Assembly: GCA_036558905.1 (NCBI GenBank) | Contig: DATBER010000160.1 | Location: 1-40,934, forward strand | Length of the DNA stretch: 40,934 nt | DNA from: DASXRA01 sp036558905 | GTDB lineage: Bacteria > Actinomycetota > Actinomycetes > Mycobacteriales > Jatrophihabitantaceae | Direction: 5' to 3' | In this document: piece after piece, positions 16,781 through 24,429 of the stretch | Layout: the number at the start of each line of letters is the position of its first letter | Numbering within the stretch: position 1 is the first letter of the stretch | Notes under the pieces: model-generated | What the model was told of the DNA's origin: nothing | Seen by the model: the letters and a program-made list of their open reading frames with translations, nothing else | Database searches by the model: none | Made by a program: the position numbers and the translations under genes

Positions 16781-17725
16781 CTACAGCACGCGCACCGGAG
16801 CGCCGTCGATCCAGGCGACGATGTCCTCGACCACCTGCCCGTACCAGGTCCGGTACTGGTCGGTCGTGACGTAGCCGATGTGCGGCAGCAGCAGGGTGTT
16901 GGGCAACGACCGGAGCGGGTGGTCGACCGGCAACGGCTCGACGTCGTAGACGTCCAGTCCTACGCCGGCGATGCGTCGCGAGCGCAGCACGTCGATCAAG
17001 GCGGCCTCGTCGACGATCGGGCCACGCGACGTGTTGATCAAGTACGCAGTCGGCTTCATCCGCGCCAGGTCCGCCGCGGAGATCAGACCACGGCTGGCGT
17101 CGGACAACGGCATGTGGATGGTGATCACGTCGGACTCGCCGAACAGCGTCTCCTTGCTGACCGCGCGAACGTCGTGTGGCTCGGCCCGCTCCGGGGTCAG
17201 GTGCGGTGACCAGGCGATCACGGACATGCCGAGCGCCTGGGCCAGCCGGGCAACGGGCACGCCGAGCCGGCCCAGGCCGACGACGCCCAGGGTGGATCCG
17301 GCCAGGCCCGGTCCGATCGTGTGCTGCCAGCCGCCCGCGCGCACGGCGGCGTCCTCGGCCACGAAGTTGCGGGTCAGCGCGATGATCATGCCTATCGTCA
17401 TTTCCGGCACCGGGCTGCCCGTGCTGGTCGTGCCGCACACGGTGACGCCGTGGTCCTGCGCGGCGGCCACGTCGATCGACGCATTGCTCAGGCCGGTCGT
17501 GACCAGCAGGCGCAGGGCCGGCAACTGCGACAGCACCCGAGCCGGGAACGGCGTGCGCTCGCGCATCGCCACGACCACCTCGCTCGCCGCCAGCCGCTCG
17601 ACCAGCGAGGACTCGGCGATGTGTTCGTCGAGCACCTCGATCGAGTAATGCGCCTGCACCGGCGCCCAGTCCGCGCTGGTCAGCGCCACGTGCTGGTAGT
17701 CGTCGAGAATCGTCAGCGTCGGCAC
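16781..17725 (-). CDS. D-isomer-specific 2-hydroxyacid dehydrogenase (complete triad)
   Basis: This is an NAD(P)-dependent oxidoreductase of 314 aa. The dinucleotide-binding motif GLGRLG is at 150-155. The catalytic residues Arg234 (NTSRGPIVDE), Glu263 (DVEPLP) and His282 (LPHIG) are all present. It is not closely similar to the copy at 12908-13906. It starts nine bases after the stop of the ArsR-type regulator and is probably co-transcribed with it from the promoter near 18700. The substrate is unknown; hydroxypyruvate, glyoxylate and phosphoglycerate are typical for the family. Confidence 0.92.
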   Translation of the reverse strand: MPTLTILDDYQHVALTSADWAPVQAHYSIEVLDEHIAESSLVERLAASEVVVAMRERTPFPARVLSQLPALRLLVTTGLSNASIDVAAAQDHGVTVCGTTSTGSPVPEMTIGMIIALTRNFVAEDAAVRAGGWQHTIGPGLAGSTLGVVGLGRLGVPVARLAQALGMSVIAWSPHLTPERAEPHDVRAVSKETLFGESDVITIHMPLSDASRGLISAADLARMKPTAYLINTSRGPIVDEAALIDVLRSRRIAGVGLDVYDVEPLPVDHPLRSLPNTLLLPHIGYVTTDQYRTWYGQVVEDIVAWIDGAPVRVL

Positions 17726-17734
17726 ACGCCGACC

Positions 17735-18694
17735 CTAGAGCACCAGCTGATGCCCGAGAGCGCTGCGCGAGTAACGCACCTGGTGCCCCACGCGGTGCGC
17801 CGCCAGCAGACCGGCTCGGCGCAGCACCCCGAGGTGCGACGAGACGGTGGCCGGCGACATCCCAAGACGCGCGGCCAAGTTCGTGGTCGAGATCGGCTCG
17901 CCGACCGCGGCGAGCACCCGGGCGCGAGTCGGGCCGAGCAACGCCGCCAGGGACGAGTCGGTCGTCCGGACGGCCGGCTGCCACAGGTCGCCCACCCCGC
18001 GGGCCGGGTAGATCAGCGTCGGCTGCCACGGCCGGTCGAGGATGACCTTGACCGAGGGCCAGCCGAACACGCTCGGCATCAGCACCAGTCCGCGACCGCC
18101 GAGCACGCCCCGGCCACTCGCACCGGCGACGGTCAGCCGGCTGTCGGCCCACCCCACGCTGACGTGCAGGTCCTCGGTCACGGCGGCCAGACCGCCCTGG
18201 GTCATCCGCCCGGCCCGGTAGGCGATGTCGGCGTCGAGCGTGTCCCGGATGCGGGCCCAGTCCTGGGCGACGATTCGCTGCCACCACTTCTCGATCAGGT
18301 CGGCCGCCTCGTGCGCGCCCCGCGCCGGCTCTTCGATCCAGCGCTGCAGCTGCGGATGCGGTCGCCGCCCGGTCGCCCGGCGCAGCTCGGCCACGACGCG
18401 ACCCCGCGGCGTGCGCCGCACCCGGGCCAGCTCCTCGTCGATGCACGCCAGCGGCGACGTGGGCGGCGGCGTAAGGAAGTCCGGGACGTAGCCCCGCTCG
18501 GGCAGCAGCGCCGCCAGCACACTCGCGGCGGCATCGCCCCGGTGCGCCTCGACCGCCCGCAGCCACGGCAGCTGCACCGCGTGCCGGGCCGGCAGCAGCA
18601 ACGTGCGCACTGCGGCGAGCGTCTCCCAGATCGGCGACAACGCGAACCGGAACCGAACCAGGTCGGCGTTGCGCACGGACAACGTGATCGGCAT
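17735..18694 (-). CDS. ArsR-type winged-helix regulator with large N-terminal domain (DUF5937-like)
   Basis: This is a 319-aa regulator. The C-terminal HTH (about residues 245-310; TTNLAARLGMSPATVSSHL then GLLAAHRVGHQVRYSRS) is of the ArsR type without the metal-binding Cys motifs. The N-terminal 200 residues match the actinobacterial DUF5937 layout (start SVRNADLVRFRFALSPIWE). Such genes often sit divergent to an MFS exporter; here only MFS fragments remain (18706-19170). The perfect palindrome at 18704-18727 directly before its ATG is the likely operator. Confidence 0.88.
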   Translation of the reverse strand: MPITLSVRNADLVRFRFALSPIWETLAAVRTLLLPARHAVQLPWLRAVEAHRGDAAASVLAALLPERGYVPDFLTPPPTSPLACIDEELARVRRTPRGRVVAELRRATGRRPHPQLQRWIEEPARGAHEAADLIEKWWQRIVAQDWARIRDTLDADIAYRAGRMTQGGLAAVTEDLHVSVGWADSRLTVAGASGRGVLGGRGLVLMPSVFGWPSVKVILDRPWQPTLIYPARGVGDLWQPAVRTTDSSLAALLGPTRARVLAAVGEPISTTNLAARLGMSPATVSSHLGVLRRAGLLAAHRVGHQVRYSRSALGHQLVL

Positions 18695-18703
18695 CCTCGT
18701 CCT

Positions 18704-18727
18704 AACATTCGACTCAGCTCGAATGTT
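18704..18727. promoter_or_regulatory. Operator-like palindrome for the ArsR-type regulator
   Basis: AACATTCGA (18704-18712) and TCGAATGTT (18719-18727) are perfect inverted repeats around six bases (CTCAGC). It lies ten bases before the regulator start and at the 5' end of the MFS remnant, where an autoregulatory site is expected. Confidence 0.65.
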
Positions 18728-19170
18728 TAGACCGGCAGAGACGGGTCGGCAATCGTCGCTCTCGTGGCCTCACGATCTCTATCTACCCCGGGCTGCTCGT
18801 CGGCCCCGTGCTGGGCGAGACGGCCGGCGAGCACCTGGGATACGGCAGCGTGTGGCCGGCGGCCGGACCTCTCGCAGCGACCGCTGCCCTGCTCGCGACC
18901 ACCCTGCCGCGCTCCGTGCACGCGATAACGCCGACAGCGTCGGCGAACAAGACCGGCATTCGCACCGTACAGCGGGCACCGAGCGGAGCGCGTATGCGAG
19001 TCGTCTCGATCATGACGGCCGGCCACGACGCCACCTACGGGCCGGCCGGCATAGGCTGCGCCGCCGTCGCCCGACCGGCCGGGCTGCCCAGCGCGTTCCT
19101 CGTCACCGGCGCGGCATCCGGATTCGGGATGTTCGCCCTCGCCATCGATCACCGCAGGAGGACCACATGA
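18706..19170 (+). pseudogene. Decayed MFS transporter, internal and 5' deletions
   Basis: One forward frame is open from 18706 to a TGA at 19168-19170 and has pieces typical of MFS proteins. A membrane helix like TM6 (YPGLLVGPVLGE then GYGSVWPAAGPLAATAALLA) is followed by a central loop and a C-terminal pair resembling TM11-12 (DATYGPAGIGCAAVA, LPSAFLVTGAASGFGMFALA). TM1-5 and TM7-10 are missing and no good start codon exists. The final TGA overlaps the aminopeptidase ATG as ATGA, suggesting the intact MFS gene once formed an operon with it. The assignment rests on pattern recognition only. Confidence 0.55.
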
Positions 19171-20372
19171 CCGACCGTCTCGACCGCTACGCCGCGATCC
19201 TGCTCGACGTCGGGGTGCGCGTGCAGGCCGGCCAGCTGGTCGCGATCAACGCGCACCTGGAACACGCGCCGCTGGCCCGCGCGGTCGCCGAGCAGGCGTA
19301 CCGGCGCGGCGCCGAGTACGTCGACATCTGGTACTGGGACCCGTACGGCAAGCGCTCGCGGATCCGGCACGCCCCGGAAGCCACCCTGGCCGCGACGCCG
19401 CCCTGGCTCGACCGCCGGTACGAACACCTGGTCGAGCGGCGCGGCGCGCTGATCACGATCGAGGGCGACCCCGCGCCCGACCTGCTGGCCGGCCTGGACG
19501 AGGGGCGGGCCGGCCTGGACCGGATGCCCACCCTCACCTCGCGCATCCGTGCCCAGATGTCCGGCGACATCGCCTGGACCATCGCCGCCTACCCCACGCC
19601 GGCCTGGGCCCAGGCCGTGTTCGGCGAGCCCGACGTCGAACGGCTCTGGCACCACCTGACCACGTTCCTGTACCTCGACGCCGACGACCCGGCGGCCGCC
19701 ATCGAGGCCCGGCTGGCCGAGCTGCGCGCCCGGGCCGAACGGCTCACCGCACTCGACCTCGACGCCGTGCGCTTCACCGGACCGGGCACCGACCTGACCC
19801 TGGGCCTGATCCCGCACGCCGCCTGGCACATCTCCGAGCTGCCCGGGCCGACCGGGCGCAACGTCCTCAACCTGCCGACCGAGGAGGTGTACACGACTCC
19901 CGACTACCGGCGCGTGTGCGGGCACGTGACCAGCACCAAGCCGCTGGCCCTCGGCGGCACCCTCGTCCGCGACCTGCGGCTCACCGTCGTCGACGGCGAG
20001 GTGACCGAGGTCGACGCGACCAGTGGCGCGGACGTGGTCCGTCGCAATCAGGGCATCGATGCCGGCGCGCGGAGGTTCGGCGAAGTTGCCCTGGTCGACC
20101 ACAGCTCGCCGATCGGCCGGTCGGGCGTCACGTTCCAGACCACGCTGTTGGACGAGAACGCGACCTGCCACCTGGCCTGGGGCGCCGGCATCCCGTCCGT
20201 GCTCGAGGGCTGGCGATCGCTGGATGCCGACCAGCGACTGGCCCGGGGCGTCAACCGGTCCGGGACGCACGTCGACTTCATGGTGGGCGGCCCCGACGTG
20301 ACGGTGACCGGCATCGGGCGTGATGGCCGCGAGGTCGAACTGCTGCGCCACGAGCGGTGGCGCGTGGACTGA
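19167..20372 (+). CDS. M29-family aminopeptidase
   Basis: This is a cytoplasmic metallo-aminopeptidase of 401 aa, the normal length for the aminopeptidase T/AmpS family. The expected metal ligands are visible in order: Glu240 (NLPTEEV), Glu306 (FGEVALVD), His335 (CHLAWGAG), His368 and Asp370 (THVDFMVGG). The ATG at 19167 has AGGAGG five bases upstream (19156-19161) and overlaps the stop of the MFS remnant. The frame is open much further upstream, but that sequence is not protein-like. Current expression may still depend on the old MFS promoter and the divergent ArsR-type regulator. Confidence 0.92.
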   Translation: MTDRLDRYAAILLDVGVRVQAGQLVAINAHLEHAPLARAVAEQAYRRGAEYVDIWYWDPYGKRSRIRHAPEATLAATPPWLDRRYEHLVERRGALITIEGDPAPDLLAGLDEGRAGLDRMPTLTSRIRAQMSGDIAWTIAAYPTPAWAQAVFGEPDVERLWHHLTTFLYLDADDPAAAIEARLAELRARAERLTALDLDAVRFTGPGTDLTLGLIPHAAWHISELPGPTGRNVLNLPTEEVYTTPDYRRVCGHVTSTKPLALGGTLVRDLRLTVVDGEVTEVDATSGADVVRRNQGIDAGARRFGEVALVDHSSPIGRSGVTFQTTLLDENATCHLAWGAGIPSVLEGWRSLDADQRLARGVNRSGTHVDFMVGGPDVTVTGIGRDGREVELLRHERWRVD

Positions 20373-20392
20373 GGCGAATCGGCCGGGAGCGC

Positions 20393-20434
20393 TAGCCTGA
20401 CGGGATGCCGAACTCCACGGGGGGCCGCCCGTGA
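20393..20434 (+). promoter_or_regulatory. TAGCCT -10 box with a possible leaderless 9-codon ORF
   Basis: TAGCCT (20393-20398) is followed six bases later by ATG at 20405, the spacing of a leaderless transcript. That ATG opens nine codons (MPNSTGGRP), and the stop TGA at 20432-20434 overlaps the GTG start of the next gene as GTGA. No -35 is clear. Translation of the mini-ORF could deliver ribosomes to the GTG. Confidence 0.4.
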
Positions 20435-20745
20435 TCGCCCGGATGTGGCGGGGTTGGGTCCGAACCGACCGCATCGCCGAGTACGCCGACATCATCGAGC
20501 GCACCGGCCTGACCGGTTACCGGAACACGCCGGGCAACCAGGGCGCGCAGCTGCTCACGCGCGACCTCGGCGACGGCCGCACCGAGCTCATCACGCTGAG
20601 CTGGTGGAACAGCCTGGACGACATCAAGGCGTTCGCCGGCGAGGACATCAACGTGGCCCGGTACTACCCCGAGGACGACGAGTTCCTCGTCGAGCGCGAC
20701 AAGACGGTGGCCCACTACGAAGTGGCGTCCGGATCGGAGGGCTGA
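20431..20745 (+). CDS. Small ABM-like (dimeric alpha/beta barrel) protein
   Basis: This is a 104-aa cytoplasmic protein. The pattern of an N-terminal strand (MIARMWRGWV), a helix (IAEYADII), central strands (AQLLTRDLG then TELITLSWW) and the segment NSLDDIKAFAGED fits the antibiotic biosynthesis monooxygenase-like ferredoxin fold, which ranges from haem-degrading enzymes to small quinol oxygenases and proteins of no known activity. Catalytic residues cannot be assigned. The GTG start at 20431 overlaps a mini-ORF stop. The exonuclease gene starts five bases after its stop, so the two are likely one operon. Confidence 0.75.
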   Translation: MIARMWRGWVRTDRIAEYADIIERTGLTGYRNTPGNQGAQLLTRDLGDGRTELITLSWWNSLDDIKAFAGEDINVARYYPEDDEFLVERDKTVAHYEVASGSEG

Positions 20746-20750
20746 GGCCG

Positions 20751-21620
20751 GTGCGCGTCGCGACCTGGAACGTCAACTCGGTCAAGCAGCGGATGCCCCG
20801 GCTGTTGCCGTGGCTGGACGAGCGGCGCCCCGACGTCGTGTGCCTGCAGGAGACCAAGCTGGCCGACGCGGCGTTCGCCGAGCTGCTCGGCGCCGAGGCG
20901 ACCCAGCGCGGCTACGCGATCGGCTACTACGGCGAGGCGCAGTGGAACGGCGTGGCCATCCTGTCGCGGGTCGGCCTGGACGACGTCGTGGTCGGCGTGC
21001 CCGGCGCGCCCGGCTTCCCCAATCCCGAGGCCCGGGCCGTGTCGGCCGTCTGCAACGGGGTGCGCGTCTACTCGCTGTACGTGCCGAACGGCCGGACGCC
21101 CGAGTCCGAGCACTACTACTACAAGCTGGCCTGGCTCAGCGCCCTGCGCGAGGTGGTCGCGGCCGGCCCGGACGACGTGATGCTGTGCGGGGACATGAAC
21201 ATCGCCCCGACCGACGCCGACGTCTTCGACCCCGAGGCCTACGTCGGGCAGACGCACGTCACGCCACCCGAGCGCGCTGCCCTGCACGAGCTGCAGGTCG
21301 CCGGCGGCCTGCGCGACCTGGTGCGCGACCGGTGGCCGAGCGAGCGGGTGTTCACCTACTGGGACTACCGGGCCGGCATGTTCCACCAGGACCTGGGCAT
21401 GCGCATCGACCTGGTGCTGGCCGGTGGCTCGGTGCCCGGCCGGGTCAGGGCCGCCTGGGTCGATCGGCAGGCCCGCAAGGGCACCGGCCCGAGCGATCAC
21501 GCGCCGGTGATCGTCGACCTCGACGAGGCGCCAGACGGCGACATCGGCCCGGTCGTTCCACCGCCGTCCGCCCCGCGTCGCGGCAAGGGCCGCCCGGTCA
21601 AGCTCCCCCAGTCGAAGTAG
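20751..21620 (+). CDS. xth: Exodeoxyribonuclease III / AP endonuclease
   Basis: This is a DNA repair enzyme of 289 aa from the EEP superfamily, acting at abasic sites and 3' ends. Asn7 (ATWNVNS), Glu34 (LQETK), the GDMNIAPTD segment and the terminal SDHAPV are the expected metal and catalytic motifs. A short basic C-terminal tail (RRGKGRPVK) follows the domain. The GTG at 20751 places the first strand directly at the N-terminus; the upstream in-frame extension overlaps the previous gene and is not protein-like. Confidence 0.94.
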   Translation: MRVATWNVNSVKQRMPRLLPWLDERRPDVVCLQETKLADAAFAELLGAEATQRGYAIGYYGEAQWNGVAILSRVGLDDVVVGVPGAPGFPNPEARAVSAVCNGVRVYSLYVPNGRTPESEHYYYKLAWLSALREVVAAGPDDVMLCGDMNIAPTDADVFDPEAYVGQTHVTPPERAALHELQVAGGLRDLVRDRWPSERVFTYWDYRAGMFHQDLGMRIDLVLAGGSVPGRVRAAWVDRQARKGTGPSDHAPVIVDLDEAPDGDIGPVVPPPSAPRRGKGRPVKLPQSK

Positions 21621-21626
21621 ACGCGA

Positions 21627-21880
21627 TCACAGCGCGGCGTCGTGCACGATGATTGCGATATGGACGCGATTGGGCGCATCCAGCTTTACCAACAGGCGCG
21701 AGACGTGGGCCTTGACGGTGCCCTCACTCATGAACAGCTGCGCGCCGATCTCGGCGTTGGTGGCGCCCGACCCGACGGCGACTGCCACCTCGCGCTCGCG
21801 GGTCGTCCGGAGGCAACAGCGAAGCCAGCACAAGACGCGGCCGGACGAATCGGTCCAACCGCAGACGGCTCGGCCTCACG
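21627..21880 (-). pseudogene. LuxR-type HTH remnant of a response regulator
   Basis: On the reverse strand 21627-21812 encodes a clear LuxR-family C-terminal HTH: TREREVAVAVGSGATNAE, then MSEGTVKAHVSRLLVKL, ending IVHDAAL with a stop. Just upstream, in another frame, RLDRFVRPR resembles the linker between receiver and HTH, which indicates a frameshift. No receiver domain remains. It is the 3' fragment of a NarL/FixJ-type response regulator gene with no partner kinase in the window. Confidence 0.7.
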
Positions 21881-22015
21881 CCGACCCTAAGGTCACGCGG
21901 CCACCGGCGGCACCGACGAAAGTCGCGGATCGGGGCCGCCAATGGTAATTCGGTTGTCGCCGCCCGCGCGGTCTGCTGCACTGGACGCGCCATCGAGCCA
22001 GAAAGGAGCCGGGAA
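21881..22015. other. Intergenic leader region before the ribosomal-protection gene
   Basis: This region holds no further gene-like frame. A short A/T-richer block (CCAATGGTAATTCGG, about 21940-21955) stands out in GC-rich sequence and may be part of the promoter, but no -35/-10 pair can be assigned. A strong AAGGAG at 22002-22007 serves the small ORF starting at 22016. Confidence 0.35.
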
Positions 22016-22123
22016 ATGCGCGCAGCGTTCGTGTCCCCCCAGTCGGTACTCGCCTATCCGAAGGACATGAACTCCCTTGCGCACGGTAAATCTCGGCATC
22101 CTGGCACACGTCGACGCGGGTAA
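22016..22123 (+). CDS. Possible 35-codon leader peptide ORF overlapping the OtrA-like start
   Basis: An ATG at 22016 with a strong AAGGAG eight bases upstream opens 35 codons (starts MRAAFVSPQSV) and stops at TAA 22121-22123. It runs through the TTG start of the ribosomal-protection gene at 22077 in another frame, ending 46 bases inside it. Its ribosome-binding site is better than that of the main gene. Drug-stalled ribosomes on such a leader could change access to the TTG. It may equally be a chance ORF; conservation is untested. Confidence 0.4.
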   Translation: MRAAFVSPQSVLAYPKDMNSLAHGKSRHPGTRRRG

Positions 22124-24062
22124 GACCAGCCTCACCGAGCGGCTGCTGTACAACGCCGGAGTGATCCGCGAGGTCGGCAGCGTTGACGCCGGCAGCACCC
22201 AGACCGACACGCTCGCGCTCGAACGCCAGCGTGGCATCACAATCAAGTCCGCCGTCGTGTCGTTCGTCGTCGACGACGTCACGATCAACCTGATCGACAC
22301 CCCCGGCCACCCGGACTTCATCGCCGAGGTCGAGCGCGTCCTGAGCGTGCTCGACGGCGCGGTGCTGGTCGTCTCGGCCGTCGAGGGCGTGCAGGCGCAG
22401 ACCCGGGTGTTGATGCGCACCCTGCAGCGGCTGCACATTCCCACGCTGATCTTCGTCAACAAGGTCGATCGAGCCGGAGCCGACACCGACCGGGTGCTGG
22501 CCCAAGTGGCGGCCCGGCTGACCCCGGACGTCGTCGCGCTGGACGCCGTCGCCGGGGTCGGTACCCGCGCGGCGAAGGTCACCGCATTCGGGGCGGACGA
22601 CGACGCGTTCCGGACCCGGCTGGTCGAGGTGCTGGCCGGCCACGACGACGATCTGCTGGCCGCGTACGTCGAGGACGAGGCGGGCGTCTCGTTCCGGCGG
22701 CTGCGGCGCGCCCTGGCCGCCCAGACGCGGCAGGCGGTCGTCCATCCCGCGTACGTCGGCTCGGCGATCACCGGGGCCGGCGTCGAGGCGCTGACCGCCG
22801 GCATCACCGGGCTGCTGCCGGCGCGAACGGGCGCCGGCGACGGGGCGCTGGAGGGCCGGGCGTTCAAGATCGAGCGCGGACCGGCCGGCGAGAAGCTGGC
22901 GTACGTGCGGCTGTTCGCCGGGTCTCTGCGGGTGCGCGACCGGGTGCGGTTCGGGCGCGGCCACGAGGACAAGGTCACCGCCATCAGCGTGTTCGAGCAG
23001 GGCGCGGTGGCTCGGCGCGACTCGGTGACGGCCGGCCAGATCGCCAAGCTGTCCGGGCTGGGTGATATCCGGGTGGGCGACCCGATCGGGGACGCGGCCA
23101 CCACCGAAGCGCACCAGTTCGCCCCGCCGACGCTCGAGACGGTCGTCGTGCCCGAGCGGTCCGGAGCCCGCGGGGCGCTGCAGGCGGCGCTCGTCCAGCT
23201 GGCCGAGCAGGATCCGCTGATCAACCTGAGGCAGGACGACGAGCTGCACGTGTCCCTGTACGGCGAGGTGCAGAAGGAAATCATCCAGGCGACCCTGGCC
23301 GACGAGTACGGCGTGGACGTGACGTTCCGCGAGACGACCACGCTGTGCATCGAGCGGCCGGCGGGCGTCGGCGAGGCGGCGGAGGTCATGGGCAAGGACG
23401 CCAACCCGTTCCTGGCCACGGTCGGCCTGCGCGTCGAGCCGGCGGAGGCCGGCAGCGGGGTGCGTTTCGATCTCGGCGTCGAGCTCGGGTCGATGCCGCT
23501 GGCGTTCTTCAAGGCGGTGGAGGACACCGTCGGCGAGGTGCTGCAGCAGGGCCTGCGCGGCTGGCCGGTGATCGACTGCCGGGTGACGATGATCCGGTCC
23601 GGCTACGCGCCGCGGCAGAGCCACGCGCACCAGGGCTTCGACAAGAGCATGTCGAGCACCGGCGCCGACTTCCGGGGCCTCACGCCGCTGGTACTGATGG
23701 ACGCGCTGAGGCGGGCCGGTACGCAGGTGTACGAGCCGATCCACCGGTTCCGGCTGGAGTTCCCGGCCGACGCGGTGGCCGGCGTGCTGCGTGGGCTGGC
23801 CGAGGTGCGGGCGGTGCCGCAGCCGCCGACCGCGCACGGCACGACCGGCCTGGTCGAGGGCGAACTGCCGGCCGCCCGGGTGTACGAGCTGCAGCAGCGG
23901 CTGCCCACCATGACCCGCGGCGAGGGCGTGCTGGAGAGCGAGTTCGCCCGCTACCGGCCGGTGCGCGGCCCGGCGCCGTCGCGGCCGCGGTGGGACCACA
24001 ACCCGCTCAACCGCCGCGAGTACCTGCTGCAGGTGATGCGCCGGGTCGGCCAGCTCGGCTAG
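22077..24062 (+). CDS. Ribosomal protection-type GTPase (OtrA/Tet(M)-like, EF-G homologue)
   Basis: This is a 661-aa translational GTPase, slightly longer than Tet(M) (about 639) and shorter than EF-G. G1 AHVDAGKT is at 10-17, G2 RGIT at 52-55, G3 DTPGH at 74-78 and G4 NKVD at 128-131. The VDAGSTQTD and LERQRGITI segments are characteristic of the tetracycline-protection/OtrA branch. The domain IV tip region reads YAPRQSHAH then SSTGADFR, close to that branch. The TTG start at 22077 gives the exact N-terminus of the family, with AAGGA 11 bases upstream. Real tetracycline resistance is uncertain, because many actinobacteria carry such genes with unclear roles. Confidence 0.88.
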   Translation: MRTVNLGILAHVDAGKTSLTERLLYNAGVIREVGSVDAGSTQTDTLALERQRGITIKSAVVSFVVDDVTINLIDTPGHPDFIAEVERVLSVLDGAVLVVSAVEGVQAQTRVLMRTLQRLHIPTLIFVNKVDRAGADTDRVLAQVAARLTPDVVALDAVAGVGTRAAKVTAFGADDDAFRTRLVEVLAGHDDDLLAAYVEDEAGVSFRRLRRALAAQTRQAVVHPAYVGSAITGAGVEALTAGITGLLPARTGAGDGALEGRAFKIERGPAGEKLAYVRLFAGSLRVRDRVRFGRGHEDKVTAISVFEQGAVARRDSVTAGQIAKLSGLGDIRVGDPIGDAATTEAHQFAPPTLETVVVPERSGARGALQAALVQLAEQDPLINLRQDDELHVSLYGEVQKEIIQATLADEYGVDVTFRETTTLCIERPAGVGEAAEVMGKDANPFLATVGLRVEPAEAGSGVRFDLGVELGSMPLAFFKAVEDTVGEVLQQGLRGWPVIDCRVTMIRSGYAPRQSHAHQGFDKSMSSTGADFRGLTPLVLMDALRRAGTQVYEPIHRFRLEFPADAVAGVLRGLAEVRAVPQPPTAHGTTGLVEGELPAARVYELQQRLPTMTRGEGVLESEFARYRPVRGPAPSRPRWDHNPLNRREYLLQVMRRVGQLG

Positions 24063-24069
24063 GGCGGCC

Positions 24070-24249
24070 TCAGCCTTCGAGGGCGCCGGCCCAGCGCCAG
24101 TCGCCCTCGGGGCCGAGGTACTCGACGCGCTGCACCTCGGCGTCGAGCTCGTCCTCGTCGTGCGCCCAGGCCAGGGCGGCGGCGTGGTCCGGGAACTCGC
24201 GCTCGTCCATGATGTCGCCCATCCCGTCGAGGAACCGGTACCGCGCCAT
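24070..24249 (-). CDS. Small hypothetical protein, 59 aa
   Basis: This is a compact acidic protein: MARYRFLDGMGD, then DEREFPDHAAALAWA, then VQRVEYLGPEGDWRW. The layout of a short strand, a helix with DHAAALAWA and two strands is like many small actinobacterial proteins of unknown function that report on a per-residue value. The ATG at 24249 is preferred over an upstream extension that is Pro/Arg-rich. No clear ribosome-binding site is seen. Its end nearly touches the end of the OtrA-like gene (8 bases). Confidence 0.6.
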   Translation of the reverse strand: MARYRFLDGMGDIMDEREFPDHAAALAWAHDEDELDAEVQRVEYLGPEGDWRWAGALEG

Positions 24250-24370
24250 GCCGGGCACGGTAGGGGCCTGGCGCGGTACCGGCTGTCTCAATGTCGGAAC
24301 GGGCCGTCTCCGGGGCAAACCCGGACATCCGCAACGGACGGTACTTCACCTTGCGACTCTGCACGTGGGC

Positions 24371-24376
24371 TATAAC
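24371..24376 (+). promoter_or_regulatory. -10-like TATAAC upstream of the surface protein
   Basis: TATAAC at 24371-24376 is unusually AT-rich here and lies about 54 bases before the GTG start. The best -35 match, TTGCGA at 24351-24356, is only 14 bases away, so the pairing is uncertain. Confidence 0.35.
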
Positions 24377-24429
24377 ATCCTCCGGACGGCGCAGAATTCG
24401 CGCCATTCGTACCAACCCGGAGGCACTGC

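Noticed and set aside
18603..19166. In-frame N-terminal extension of the M29 aminopeptidase back to 18603
   Set aside because: The sequence is Arg/Pro-rich and not protein-like, it would overlap the ArsR-type gene, and AGGAGG marks ATG 19167.
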